Positions 7,866-17,500 of a stretch of DNA of 64,000 nt are shown here, piece by piece; the stretch's first letter is position 1, and every line of letters starts with the position of its first letter. The stretch comes from Paracidovorax sp031843945. Lineage in GTDB: Bacteria; Pseudomonadota; Gammaproteobacteria; Burkholderiales; Burkholderiaceae_C. The translations under genes and the position numbers were made by a program. The DNA lies in contig NZ_JAVTJJ010000004.1 of assembly GCF_031843945.1 (NCBI RefSeq), forward strand, positions 1-64,000, given 5' to 3'. The notes below the pieces were generated by a model that saw only the letters and a program-made list of their open reading frames with translations, did no database searches and was not told where the DNA came from.

Positions 7866-8818
7866 TCGCGCGCTCCGTGCGTTGGCAAGCCCAGGAATCG
7901 CGCGACGGCGTCCACCTGATGTTCGGCCACCAGCGTCGGCGCATGGCCCACGCCAGCAAATTCGACCAGCTCAGAGCGCGGGCCGCGCTGGGCCATGGCG
8001 GCGGCCGTAGCGCGCGACAACAAATCGGACTCGGCGCCCCGCAAAAGCAGGACCTGCGCGGTGATCTGGTCATAAAGCTGCCATAGCTGCGCCTGTCCTG
8101 CGTGCGCGCCCTCCTCGGTCACCGCCCGAAACGGCAATGCGATCGCCGGGTCATAGTGCAGGGTGAAACCGCCCTGTCCGGCGGGCCGCAGCATGGCGCG
8201 CGTCAGCGCCAGCCACTGCTGGGGCGTGTGGGGGCCAAAGCTGCTCGAAATCGACCAGAGCGCGTCCGCCGCTTGCTGTTCCGAATCGAAGCGCACCGGC
8301 TGGCCGAGGTAGGCACCGATACGGCGAAGGGCATCCCACTCGATCACCGGTCCGACGTCGTTGAGCACGAGGCGTCGAACGGCGGCGGGCAGCGGCAACC
8401 CGGGTTGCCCACACACGGCCATGCCGATGAGTCCGCCCATGCTGGTGCCTACCCAATCCAGCGTGCTGATGGGGCCCTGGGCATGGACATGCGCCAGCAG
8501 CGCCAGCATGTCACTCGCGTACACGGGCACCTGGTAGCCGGCGGGGTCGGCCAGCCAGTCACTGTGGCCGCGGCCCACCACATCGGGACAGACCACTCGG
8601 GCGTGTTGACTCAACCGTTGGGCCAGCACATCGAAATCACGCCCCTGCCTGGACAGGCCATGCACGCAGACCACCACATGCGGATGCTGCGCATCTCCCG
8701 TGCCGTTCCACTCCCAGTACGCCATCCGGTGACCTGCGTTCGGGACAGTGGGCTGGGAGTCGGCAACCACGGCAGACAACCCGGGGCAATGGACGTGGTT
8801 CAGCGAAGGTTCGGTCAT
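7862..8818 (-). CDS. Alpha/beta hydrolase
   Basis: A 318-residue alpha/beta-fold hydrolase. HGLSRQGRDFD gives the oxyanion-hole HG, and the nucleophile elbow is GTSMGG near residues 137-142. The acid is probably the Asp in GAESDLLS and the base the His in GVGHAPTL near the C-terminus. The substrate is unknown; related proteins include esterases and C-C bond hydrolases. It has no signal peptide and is presumably cytoplasmic. It lies directly upstream of relA and overlaps it by four bases. It is divergent from the 3-hydroxybutyrate dehydrogenase gene, with about 70 bases between the two starts. Confidence 0.88.
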   Translation of the reverse strand: MTEPSLNHVHCPGLSAVVADSQPTVPNAGHRMAYWEWNGTGDAQHPHVVVCVHGLSRQGRDFDVLAQRLSQHARVVCPDVVGRGHSDWLADPAGYQVPVYASDMLALLAHVHAQGPISTLDWVGTSMGGLIGMAVCGQPGLPLPAAVRRLVLNDVGPVIEWDALRRIGAYLGQPVRFDSEQQAADALWSISSSFGPHTPQQWLALTRAMLRPAGQGGFTLHYDPAIALPFRAVTEEGAHAGQAQLWQLYDQITAQVLLLRGAESDLLSRATAAAMAQRGPRSELVEFAGVGHAPTLVAEHQVDAVARFLGLPTHGARE

Positions 8819-8886
8819 GAAAACAGCGGAGGTCGCAGGTGCTTGATATGCTGGCGGCCATCGTAATTCATCCGAAAGAGACGCAC

Positions 8887-9669
8887 ATGCTCCAAGGCAA
8901 GACCGCCCTTGTTACCGGCTCCACCAGCGGCATCGGGCTGGGTGTCGCCAAAGCTCTGGCGCGGCAAGGCGCCAACGTGGTGCTGAACGGATTTGGCGAT
9001 GTGGACGGGCCTCGCGCCGAGGTGCTGGCTGCCGCAGAGGCCGCAGGCGCGCGCGTGGCCTACCACGGTGCCGACATGGGCCGGGCCGCAGACATCGAGG
9101 ACATGATGAAGTACAGCGCGAGCCAGTTCGGCCGCGTCGACATCCTGGTGAACAACGCCGGCATCCAGCATGTCGCCAGCGTGCAGGACTTCCCAGTGGA
9201 CAAATGGGACGCCATCATCGCCATCAACCTGACAAGCGCTTTCCACACATCGCGGCTGGCCCTGCCGGCGATGCGCGCCGCTCAGTGGGGCCGGATCATC
9301 AACGTTGCATCGGTACACGGCCTGGTGGGCTCGGCGCAGAAGTCGGCGTATGTGGCGGCCAAGCACGGGCTGGTGGGACTGACGAAAGTGACGGCCCTGG
9401 AAAACGCCACCACGGGCGTGACCTGCAATGCGATCTGCCCGGGCTGGGTGCTGACGCCGCTGGTTCAAAAGCAGGTCGACGCCAAAGCGGCCGAACATGG
9501 CATATCGAACGAGGAGGCGAAAAAGCTTCTTCTGGGCGAGAAAGAGCCCTCGATGCAGTTCACCACGCCGGACGAGTTGGGAGAACTTGCCGTGTTCTTT
9601 TGCTCACCTGCAGCGGGCAACGTACGCGGCGTGGCCTGGAACATGGACGGGGGCTGGGCTGCACAGTAA
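8887..9669 (+). CDS. bdhA: D-3-hydroxybutyrate dehydrogenase (SDR family)
   Basis: A 260-residue short-chain dehydrogenase. It shows the TGSTSGIG nucleotide motif at residues 9-16, NNAG, the catalytic Ser in NVASVHGLVGS and the YxxxK pair in SAYVAAKHGL. ICPGWVLTPLVQKQ, the LLLGEKEPSMQF stretch and the ending VAWNMDGGW are typical of NAD-dependent 3-hydroxybutyrate dehydrogenases, which link 3-hydroxybutyrate (from PHB breakdown) to acetoacetate. The start at 8887 gives the usual family length and matches the MLQGKTALVTG beginning; an upstream in-frame start at 8839 would add an unlikely tail. The gene is followed by a copy of the dispersed repeat. Confidence 0.9.
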   Translation: MLQGKTALVTGSTSGIGLGVAKALARQGANVVLNGFGDVDGPRAEVLAAAEAAGARVAYHGADMGRAADIEDMMKYSASQFGRVDILVNNAGIQHVASVQDFPVDKWDAIIAINLTSAFHTSRLALPAMRAAQWGRIINVASVHGLVGSAQKSAYVAAKHGLVGLTKVTALENATTGVTCNAICPGWVLTPLVQKQVDAKAAEHGISNEEAKKLLLGEKEPSMQFTTPDELGELAVFFCSPAAGNVRGVAWNMDGGWAAQ

Positions 9670-9693
9670 AGCGCCGCAAGTGTCGGCGGTTTT

Positions 9694-9746
9694 GCTTCTA
9701 TTTCGATAGCGCATCACGCTTATCCATCAAGCGCTAGAGCCCAAAA
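9694..9746 (-). repeat. Dispersed repeat, copy 1
   Basis: An AT hairpin (GCTTCTATTTCGATAGC) is followed by CGCTTATCCATCAAGCGCTA and GAGCCCAAA. It is between bdhA and the SIMPL gene. I call the orientation that begins with TTCAAGCC and ends in the AT hairpin plus; this copy is minus. Confidence 0.8.
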
Positions 9747-9800
9747 ACACCTCGAATCCGCATATTCGATGGCCAGGGGCCGCAGCCCCGGCTTGCTCCA

Positions 9801-10514
9801 TCAGCGTAGTTGCACGGACCCCGATACGTTCACCACCACTTGCGCCTTGCCGGCTTCCACCGGCACGGGCGCATCGGCGCTCATCGACGCGGCCTTGGCT
9901 TCCATTGCCATCATGCGCGGACGAGGCCCGGGCATCATTTCATTGCTGTTCACAGCGACTTCCCGCAGGGTGTAGCCGCTGAAACCGAAGCCTCGCGCCA
10001 GCTCGGTCGCGCGATTCTTGAACTCGTCGATCGCGCGGGTTTGCGCCTCGCCTTCCACCTTGGCACGCGCCTCGCGCGACAGGTCGAAGGCCACCTGCGT
10101 GATGGCCAGCGTCTGAATACGCCCGGCCGTGGTGGTGATACGCGTGAAATCACGCCCTTCCAGCACCAGCTCCGCACGGCCCTGCCACGCCGTGATCTTG
10201 CCGTCCTTGCCATAGCGGGGAAACAGGCCAAAGCTACCGGTGCGCACATCCAGCTGCTGGGGCTGAGCGTTGCGCTTGGCTTCTGTCAATGCCGAATCAA
10301 TAGCCTGCTTGAGCTGTGTCTGCACGGTGGCCGCGTCCGCGCCCTCCTTGGTGGTGCCCAAAGTCACGACCAGCACATCCTGCTGCACCTCTACGGTGCC
10401 TGTGGCCGACAGCTGCAGCACATTCTGTGGCACCGGTCCCGCGTTTTGCGCAAACGCGACGCCAGCACAAGCCAGCAAAGCGCTGGCAGCTATCCATTTG
10501 GGAGTATTTCTCAT
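9801..10514 (-). CDS. Periplasmic SIMPL-domain (DUF541) protein
   Basis: A 237-residue exported protein. Its start at 10512-10514 follows GAAGAG and opens into a signal peptide (MRNTPKWIAASALLACAGVA then FAQ). The SIMPL/DUF541 domain is seen in LQLSATGTVEVQQDVLVVTL, RTGSFGLFPRYGKDG, WQGRAELVLEGRDF, QVAFDLSREARAKVEGEAQT and FGFSGYTLREVAVNSNEMM. Members include E. coli YggE and form periplasmic oligomers linked to oxidative-stress tolerance, but with no settled enzymatic role. It is divergent from ompR, with about 217 bases between the starts. A longer in-frame reading upstream lacks a signal peptide. Confidence 0.88.
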   Translation of the reverse strand: MRNTPKWIAASALLACAGVAFAQNAGPVPQNVLQLSATGTVEVQQDVLVVTLGTTKEGADAATVQTQLKQAIDSALTEAKRNAQPQQLDVRTGSFGLFPRYGKDGKITAWQGRAELVLEGRDFTRITTTAGRIQTLAITQVAFDLSREARAKVEGEAQTRAIDEFKNRATELARGFGFSGYTLREVAVNSNEMMPGPRPRMMAMEAKAASMSADAPVPVEAGKAQVVVNVSGSVQLR

Positions 10515-10731
10515 GGCTCTTCTTTCGCTTTCTTGAAGTTTCCTGGGCTCCACCCGAACCCGTGCAGAACACCTTAACGGTGTTTGCACCTCACCTCCGT
10601 GAACGTTCTGCGGTGCCGATGCACGATAGGGCAAGACTTGTAACAGTTGGTCAAACCGTGGGCAAAAAGCCGAACTTACGGCCGCAACGTGGTCAGAATC
10701 GGCTCTGTTACAAATAGGACGTGGGAAAGAA

Positions 10732-11463
10732 ATGGCCTCAACAACCAACCGTACCGACAAAGTTCTCGTGGTGGACGACGATGCCCGCATCCGCGACCTG
10801 CTGCGACGCTACCTGACGCAGGAGGGCTTCGAGGTAATGGTGGCCGAAGACGGCAAGGCGCTGAACCGCATCTTGCTGCGTGAAACGGTAGACCTGATCG
10901 TGCTCGACTTGATGATGCCGGGCGAAGATGGCTTGTCCATTTGCCGCCGCCTGCGTGCCGCAAACGACCGCACGCCCATCATCATGCTGACCGCCAAGGG
11001 CGAAGACGTCGACCGCATCGTCGGCCTCGAAGTGGGTGCCGACGACTACCTGGGCAAGCCGTTCAACCCCCGCGAATTGCTGGCGCGCATCCACGCCGTG
11101 CTGCGCCGCCGGCCACCGCAAGAAGCGCCAGGCGCCCCGTCGGGCGAAAACGAGATGGTCACCTTCGGGCCCTTCACGTTCGACTTGGGCACGCGGGCGC
11201 TGCAACGCAACGGCGAAGAGCTGCCGCTGACCACGGGCGAATTCGCCATGCTCAAAGCACTGGTGCGCCACCCACGGCAGCCGCTGTCGCGTGAAAAGCT
11301 GGCCCTGCTGGCGCGTGGCCGTGAGTTCGAGCCGTTCGACCGCAGCCTGGATGTCCAGGTGTCCCGCCTTCGCAAGCTGGTGGAAGTCGATGCAGCGGCG
11401 CCACGCTATATCCAGACCGTGTGGGGCGTGGGATACGTGTTCGTGCCGGACGGAACCAACTAA
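10732..11463 (+). CDS. ompR: OmpR-type response regulator
   Basis: A 243-residue two-component regulator. The receiver domain (about 10-125) has the acidic DDD pair, the phosphoacceptor Asp in IVLDLMMPGEDG, LTAKG and the KPF lysine. The winged-helix DNA-binding domain (about 145-238) has LTTGEFAMLKALVRHP, FDRSLDVQVSRLRKLVE and QTVWGVGYVF. This fits OmpR of beta-proteobacteria, which responds to osmotic or acid signals and controls porin genes. The sensor kinase gene follows 84 bases downstream on the same strand. Confidence 0.93.
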   Translation: MASTTNRTDKVLVVDDDARIRDLLRRYLTQEGFEVMVAEDGKALNRILLRETVDLIVLDLMMPGEDGLSICRRLRAANDRTPIIMLTAKGEDVDRIVGLEVGADDYLGKPFNPRELLARIHAVLRRRPPQEAPGAPSGENEMVTFGPFTFDLGTRALQRNGEELPLTTGEFAMLKALVRHPRQPLSREKLALLARGREFEPFDRSLDVQVSRLRKLVEVDAAAPRYIQTVWGVGYVFVPDGTN

Positions 11464-11547
11464 AAACCAAGGTGTGCGAAGCGCGCATGTGCTCACCGCT
11501 GGCCATGACAGCGGAGCGCGCAGCACCCGCCCCTTCATCTGCATGAC

Positions 11548-13044
11548 ATGAGCGCCCCCTACGAAGCATCTCCCGATGCCACCAGCCCCGCACCGCTGGA
11601 GAGTCCCTCCATCCAGCGGGCGCCCCGCGGTCGCGTGGGCTTGAATCTTTTCTGGCGCACCTTCTTTCTGCTTGCGTTGCTGTTGGTCGGCAGCATCCTG
11701 GCGTGGTTGCAGACATTGCGCGCGCTCGAATTCGAGCCGCGTACCCTGCAGACGGCCCAGCAGATTGCATCGCTCGTCAACCTGAGCCGTGCCGCGCTGG
11801 TGCATGCGGACGCCATTGCCCGCGTCTCGCTCATCAAGACCATGGCCGACCAGGAAGGCGTGCGAATCCTCCCTCGCGAGCCTGGAGACAAATTCGAACT
11901 GCTGGACCCGACCGCCTTGGGCGCGCGCCTGACCGAAGAGCTGACGCTGCGCTTGGGGCCCGGCACCATCGTGGCCAGCAACGTGAATGGCGAAAGCGGT
12001 CTGTGGGTGGGCTTCACCATCAACGGCGACCCCAACTGGCTGCTGATGGATCGATCGCGCCTGAGCGCAGCCGGCGGCAAGACCTGGCTGATCTGGCTCA
12101 TCACCGCAGGCGCCTTGTCGCTGGCGGGCGCCGCGGCCATTGCACGGCTGATCAACCGGCCGCTCAAGCAGCTGTCGTATGCCGCCAACCGCGTGCGCGA
12201 CGGCGACTTCGCGGCCAGCCAGCTCGATGAGGAAGTGGTCACCAGCGAGATCCGCGAGGTGAACATCGGCTTCAACCGGATGGCGCAAAAGCTCGCCAAG
12301 CTCGAGCAAGACCGCGCTGTGATGCTGGCCGGCATTTCGCACGACCTGCGCACGCCGCTGGCCCGGCTCCGGCTGGAAACCGAGATGAGCGTGAACGACG
12401 ACGTGGCGCGCGAACACATGGTGGCCGACATCGTTCAGCTCGACGCCACCATCGACAAATTCCTCGATTACGCCCGCCCCGAGCATGTGACCCTGACGCC
12501 CGTGAACCTGCACGGCGTGGTGTCGTCCTGCGTGTATGCCGTGCAAGACCATCGCGAGCTGCAGATCACCATGAACGTGCCGGAAGACTTGAACGTGTTG
12601 GCAGACGAGGTGGAGCTGGCCCGCGTGATCTCCAACCTGCTGGAAAACGCTCGGCGCTACGGCAAGGCGGCAGACACGGGCACCACCACGGTGGACATCG
12701 CGGCCAAGGGCCGCGACAAGTGGGTGCTGATCAAGATGCGCGACCATGGCAGCGGCGTGCCGCCCGAACAGCTGGCCAGCCTGACCAAGCCGTTCTTCCG
12801 AGGCGACACCGCGCGCACAGCGGCAGCGGGCGCCGGGCTGGGCCTGTCCATCGTCGACAAGACGGTGCAGCGCATGGGCGGCATCTTCGCGTTGGCCAAT
12901 TCCGCTTCGGGCGGGCTGGTCGCACACATCCAGCTGCAAAAAGCCGAGGTGCCTGACGGCAAGGACCCCAAGCAACGCTTGCAGCGCCCGCAGATCAAGC
13001 GCCACCTGCCACCGCGCGATACCGAGCCAGGTAAGCTGACCTGA
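11548..13044 (+). CDS. envZ: EnvZ-type sensor histidine kinase
   Basis: A 498-residue inner-membrane kinase. TM1 (FWRTFFLLALLLVGSILAWL) lies near residues 35-54, then a periplasmic domain of about 130 residues, then TM2 (WLIWLITAGALSLAGAAAI) near 187-207. HAMP follows. The H box is GISHDLRTPLARLRLETEM with the phospho-His near 265. The ATPase part has NLLENARRYG (N box), DHGSGVP (G1), FFRGD (F) and GAGLGLSIV (G2). It pairs with the OmpR gene just upstream. The C-terminal 40 residues are Lys/Pro-rich and extend beyond the usual EnvZ end. Confidence 0.93.
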   Translation: MSAPYEASPDATSPAPLESPSIQRAPRGRVGLNLFWRTFFLLALLLVGSILAWLQTLRALEFEPRTLQTAQQIASLVNLSRAALVHADAIARVSLIKTMADQEGVRILPREPGDKFELLDPTALGARLTEELTLRLGPGTIVASNVNGESGLWVGFTINGDPNWLLMDRSRLSAAGGKTWLIWLITAGALSLAGAAAIARLINRPLKQLSYAANRVRDGDFAASQLDEEVVTSEIREVNIGFNRMAQKLAKLEQDRAVMLAGISHDLRTPLARLRLETEMSVNDDVAREHMVADIVQLDATIDKFLDYARPEHVTLTPVNLHGVVSSCVYAVQDHRELQITMNVPEDLNVLADEVELARVISNLLENARRYGKAADTGTTTVDIAAKGRDKWVLIKMRDHGSGVPPEQLASLTKPFFRGDTARTAAAGAGLGLSIVDKTVQRMGGIFALANSASGGLVAHIQLQKAEVPDGKDPKQRLQRPQIKRHLPPRDTEPGKLT

Positions 13045-13071
13045 AGGCGCAGAGAGCCCGCCTGGGTTCTC

Positions 13072-13560
13072 TCAGCCTGCAGGCCGGCGCGACAGCAGCG
13101 TGGCAGCCCGCGCTTCGATGGCCAGCCCCTGCCCCACCGGGCCCAGCCGCTCGGCCGTCTTGGCCTTCACGTTCACCTGGTCTTCTTCCAGCCCCAGCGC
13201 GGCGCTGATGCGCGCGCGCATGCTCGGAATGTGCGGCGCCAGCCGCGGCGCCTGGGCGATCACGGTGCTGTCGATGTTGCCGATCTCGTAGCCACGCGCG
13301 CGCACGCGACGGGCGGCCTCCACCAGCAGCGCCACCGAATCGGCTCCCTTGAATTCGGGGTCAGTATCCGGAAAGTGGCTGCCGATGTCGCCCAGCGCCG
13401 CAGCGCCCAGCAACGCGTCGGTGATGGCGTGCAGCAGCACGTCGGCGTCGGAATGGCCCAGCAGGCCCATGGTGTGCGGAATCTCCACGCCGCCAATGAT
13501 GAGCTTGCGCCCGGGCACCAGCGCGTGCACGTCCCAACCTTCTCCAATTCGCAGATTCAT
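13072..13560 (-). CDS. ispF: 2-C-methyl-D-erythritol 2,4-cyclodiphosphate synthase
   Basis: A 162-residue enzyme of the MEP isoprenoid pathway; it cyclises CDP-methylerythritol phosphate with loss of CMP. Metal and substrate motifs are GWDVHAL (DxH at the zinc site), LLGHSDADVLLHAITDALLG, ALGDIGSHFPDTDPEFKGAD and NVKAKTAERLG near the C-terminus. The start at 13558-13560 (MNLRIGEGWDVH) fits family length. It lies 70 bases downstream of ispD on the same strand, and the two encode non-adjacent steps of the same pathway. Confidence 0.96.
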   Translation of the reverse strand: MNLRIGEGWDVHALVPGRKLIIGGVEIPHTMGLLGHSDADVLLHAITDALLGAAALGDIGSHFPDTDPEFKGADSVALLVEAARRVRARGYEIGNIDSTVIAQAPRLAPHIPSMRARISAALGLEEDQVNVKAKTAERLGPVGQGLAIEARAATLLSRRPAG

Positions 13561-13630
13561 GTGCTCTCTAGTCCTGTGTGTGGTCGACGGGATGGTGCGG
13601 CCCCAAGCGAGGCCTTGCGCCCGATGCCAA

Positions 13631-14473
13631 TTAGAAAATGGTGCGCGCCGGCGTGGCCGATACCTCGCCGCGATGGCCGCCGAAGCGCTCCAGCGTCGCG
13701 CCATGCATGCGCTGGGCCAGCACGGCGGCGGCCAGCGCGAAGTCATCCGGATAGGTCACCTTGAAATTCTGCGCACTGCCGGGCACCAGGCGCGGGTGCA
13801 GGCCCATGGCCTCCATGGCGCTGGCTTCGTCGGTGGCCTGCGCGCCCACGTGTTCCAGCGCCTGCAGCAAAGGGCCCAGCCGGAACATCTGCGGCGTCTG
13901 CGCCAGCCATTTGTCGCTGCGGTCCACCGTGGAGGCCACGCGCACGCCGCCCAGCCCCTCGGTGGCGGTCTTCAGCGTGTCGGCCAGCTTGTGCGCCAGC
14001 AGCCCGCCCACCGCGTCGCCCGCACAGGCGTCGATCAAGGTGTCGATCTGCGCCGTGGTGACCAGGCAGCGGGCGGCGTCGTGCACCAGCACCCAGTCGT
14101 CATCACCTGCGCCCCGTTCGCGCAAGGCATGCAGTCCGCCACGCACCGTGTCGGCCCGCGTCGCGCCGCCGCAGGGCAGTACAAAGAAAGTGGACAGCGC
14201 TTGGGCATGGCTGTCGAAGAATGTATCGCCCGGCGCCACCGCCACCAGCGTGCCCAAAAGCCGGCTTACGCCAGCGAAGGCCGCCAGGGTGTGCATGACC
14301 ATCGGGTGACCCGCGACCGGCTGGTATTGCTTGGGAACCGGCCCGCCCGCGGCCTGCAAGGCGGTGGCAATCGCCCGCGCGCCGACCCCTGCACAAGGCA
14401 CGATCGCCCAAAAGCGCCCCGTAGCGCCCAGAGGAGCGGGTGAAGTCGGGGTGAGCAAGGTGTCGATGGTCAT
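13631..14473 (-). CDS. ispD: 2-C-methyl-D-erythritol 4-phosphate cytidylyltransferase
   Basis: A 280-residue enzyme that joins MEP to CTP. The nucleotide-binding N-terminus is present but altered: PCAGVGARAIATALQAAGG precedes PKQY, whereas most IspD proteins have GxGxRM and only about five residues before PKQY. The remainder is normal: LVAVAPGDTFF, ADTVRGGLHAL, WVLVHDAARCLV, GLLAHKLADTLK, VDRSDKWLAQTPQMFR, DEASAMEAMG and NFKVTYPDDFALA. The first 20 residues are a Pro/Thr-rich extension. It is divergent from mfd with about 90 bases between the starts. Confidence 0.94.
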   Translation of the reverse strand: MTIDTLLTPTSPAPLGATGRFWAIVPCAGVGARAIATALQAAGGPVPKQYQPVAGHPMVMHTLAAFAGVSRLLGTLVAVAPGDTFFDSHAQALSTFFVLPCGGATRADTVRGGLHALRERGAGDDDWVLVHDAARCLVTTAQIDTLIDACAGDAVGGLLAHKLADTLKTATEGLGGVRVASTVDRSDKWLAQTPQMFRLGPLLQALEHVGAQATDEASAMEAMGLHPRLVPGSAQNFKVTYPDDFALAAAVLAQRMHGATLERFGGHRGEVSATPARTIF

Positions 14474-14564
14474 GGGTGGCGGATTTTAAGAGCCGCCGCG
14501 CCATTGCAGACCGGTCACATCGCACACATATGCTCCTTCATCTCTGGCCCCCTAGAATCTTGCG

Positions 14565-17500
14565 ATGACCGGCGCCGCCCGCACGCGCACTCTCGCGCTC
14601 CGGCGTGGCCCGGCGTCGAGACCCCCGCCCCGCATGGACCTGCCCAAACTCTCCCCCGGAAAAAGATTCACGCTGCCCCGCCCCGTGGGCAGCGCCGACG
14701 CCCTGCTGCTGGCCCGACTGGGCGAGCGCGAAAAGGCGCAGCGCCGCACGGTGGCCATCGTCACCGCCGACGCTACCGATGCGCAGCGTCTCATCGACGA
14801 GATGGCGTTCTTCGCGCCCGGCCTGCGCTGCGCCGTGTTTCCCGACTGGGAAACCCTGCCCTACGACACCTTCTCGCCGCACCAGGACCTGATCAGCGAA
14901 CGCCTGGCCACGCTCTGGCGCATCAGCCAGAAAGACAAGGACACCGGTGCCGACGTGGTGCTGGTGCCGGCCACCACCGCGCTCTACCGGCTGGCGCCGC
15001 CCTCCTTTCTGGCGGGCTATACCTTCCACTTCAAGGTCAAGCAAAAACTCGACGAGGGCAAGTTCCGCGCGCAGCTCACGCTGGCGGGCTACAGCCATGT
15101 GTCGCAGGTCGTCAGCCCTGGCGAATATGCCGTGCGGGGCGGGTTGATCGACCTCTTTCCCATGGGCTCGCCCGTGCCGTACCGGGTGGACCTGTTCGAC
15201 GACGAGATCGATTCCATCCGCACGTTCGATCCGGACACGCAGCGCAGCCTGTACCCGGTGCCCGAAGTGCGCCTGCTGCCGGGCCGCGAATTTCCCATGG
15301 ACGACGCCGCTCGTGCCAAATTCCGCAGCCGCTGGCGCGAGTTGCTGGAGGGCGACCCGACCAAGAGCCGCATCTACAAGGACATGGGCAACGGCGTGGC
15401 CACCGCCGGCATCGAGTACTACCTGCCGCTTTTCTTCGAAGAAACCGCCACGGTGTTCGACTATCTGGGCGCGGAAGCCACGGTGGTGATGCATGGCGAC
15501 CTCGAACCCGCCTTCCAGCGGTTCTGGCAAGACACGAAGGATCGCTTTCGGTTGGTGCAGGGCGACCCGGACCGCCCGGCGTTGCCGCCCGAAGCGCTGT
15601 TCCTGAGCACTGAACAGTTCTATACCCGCGCCAACGCACACGCCCAGCTGTCGCTGCGCCCGGGCGTGGAAGACATCGCCGACAACCCGCACTTTCAGAA
15701 GCTGGGCGAATTGGCCGTCGTGCGCGGCGCCGAGGACCCGCTGGCCAAGCTGCACGCGCACATCCGAAACACCCAGCACCGGGTGCTGCTGCTGGCCGAA
15801 AGCGCCGGACGGCGTGAGAGCCTGCTCGATTTTCTGCGCGCCTCGCAGCTGAGCCCACCGGCCTTCGATTCGCTGGCCGAGTTCCAGAGCCAGAGCGAAG
15901 AGAAGGTGGGCATTGCCACCGCCGCGCTGCACACGGGTTTTGCGTGGATCGAAGAAGGCATCGACTTCGTCACCGAGACCGAACTCTTCGCGGCCGGCAC
16001 CACCACGCGACGGCGCAAGAAGCAGGAACAGGTCAGCGACGTCGAAGCGCTGATCAAGGACCTGTCCGAGCTGAACGTGGGCGACCCCGTGGTGCACAGC
16101 GCGCACGGCATCGGCCGCTACCGGGGCCTGATCCACATGGACGTGGGCCAAAAAGACGCCGACGGCACGCCTGCGATGCAGGAATTCCTGCACCTGGAAT
16201 ACGCCGACAAGGCCGTGCTGTACGTGCCCGTCAGCCAGCTGCAGCTGATCAGCCGCTACACCGGCGTTTCTGCCGACGAGGCGCCGCTGCACAAGCTGGG
16301 CAGCGGCCAGTGGGAGAAGGCCAAGCGCAAGGCCGCCGAGCAGGTGCGCGACTCTGCCGCAGAGCTGCTGAACATCTACGCCCGCCGTGCCGCACGCGAA
16401 GGCCATGCCTTCCGCTACAGCCCGCAGGACTACGAGACCTTCGCCAACGACTTCGGTTTTGAAGAAACGGCCGACCAGAACGCCGCCATTCACGCCGTCA
16501 TCCAGGACATGATCTCGCCCCGCCCCATGGACCGCCTGGTCTGCGGCGACGTGGGCTTCGGCAAGACCGAAGTCGCCCTGCGCGCGGCTTTCGTGGCTGT
16601 CACGGGCGGCAAGCAGGTGGCGTTTCTGGCACCCACCACGCTGCTGGCCGAGCAGCACTTTCAAACGCTGGTCGACCGCTTCGGCAAGTGGCCGGTCAAG
16701 GTGGCCGAGGTGTCGCGCTTTCGCTCGGGCAAGGAGATCACCTCGGCCATCAAAGGCATCGGCGACGGCACGGTGGATATCGTGGTCGGCACGCACAAGC
16801 TGCTCAGCGAATCGACCAAGTTCCACAACCTGGGGCTCCTCATCATCGACGAAGAGCACCGCTTTGGCGTGCGCCACAAGGAGCAGATGAAGGCCCTGCG
16901 CGCCGAGGTGGACGTGCTCACGCTCACCGCCACGCCCATCCCGCGCACGCTGGGCATGGCGCTGGAAGGCCTGCGCGACCTCAGCGTGATTGCCACCGCA
17001 CCCCAACGCCGCCTGGCGATCAAGACCTTTGTGCGTAACGAAGGCACGGGTGTGATCCGCGAGGCCGTGCTGCGTGAATTGAAGCGCGGTGGGCAGTGCT
17101 ACTTCCTGCACAACGAAGTGGAGACCATTGAGAACCGGCGCCAGAAGCTGGAAGAGATCCTGCCCGAAGCCCGCATCGCCGTGGCCCACGGCCAGATGCC
17201 CGAGCGCGAGTTGGAGCGCGTGATGCGCGACTTCGTGGCGCAGCGCTACAACATCCTCTTGTGCTCGACCATCATCGAGACCGGCATCGACGTGCCCACG
17301 GCCAACACCATCCTGATGAGCCGCGCCGACAAGTTCGGCCTGGCGCAGCTGCACCAGTTGCGCGGGCGCGTGGGCCGCAGCCACCACCAGGCGTATGCCT
17401 ATCTGATGGTGCCGGACGTCGATGGCCTGACCAAGCACGCGGCGCAGCGGCTTGATGCCATCCAGCAGATGGAAGAGCTGGGCAGCGGTTTCTACCTGGC

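Noticed and set aside
10738..13005. A 755-residue leftward open frame across ompR and envZ
   Set aside because: Antisense shadow of two well-recognised genes; no domain and no ribosome site.
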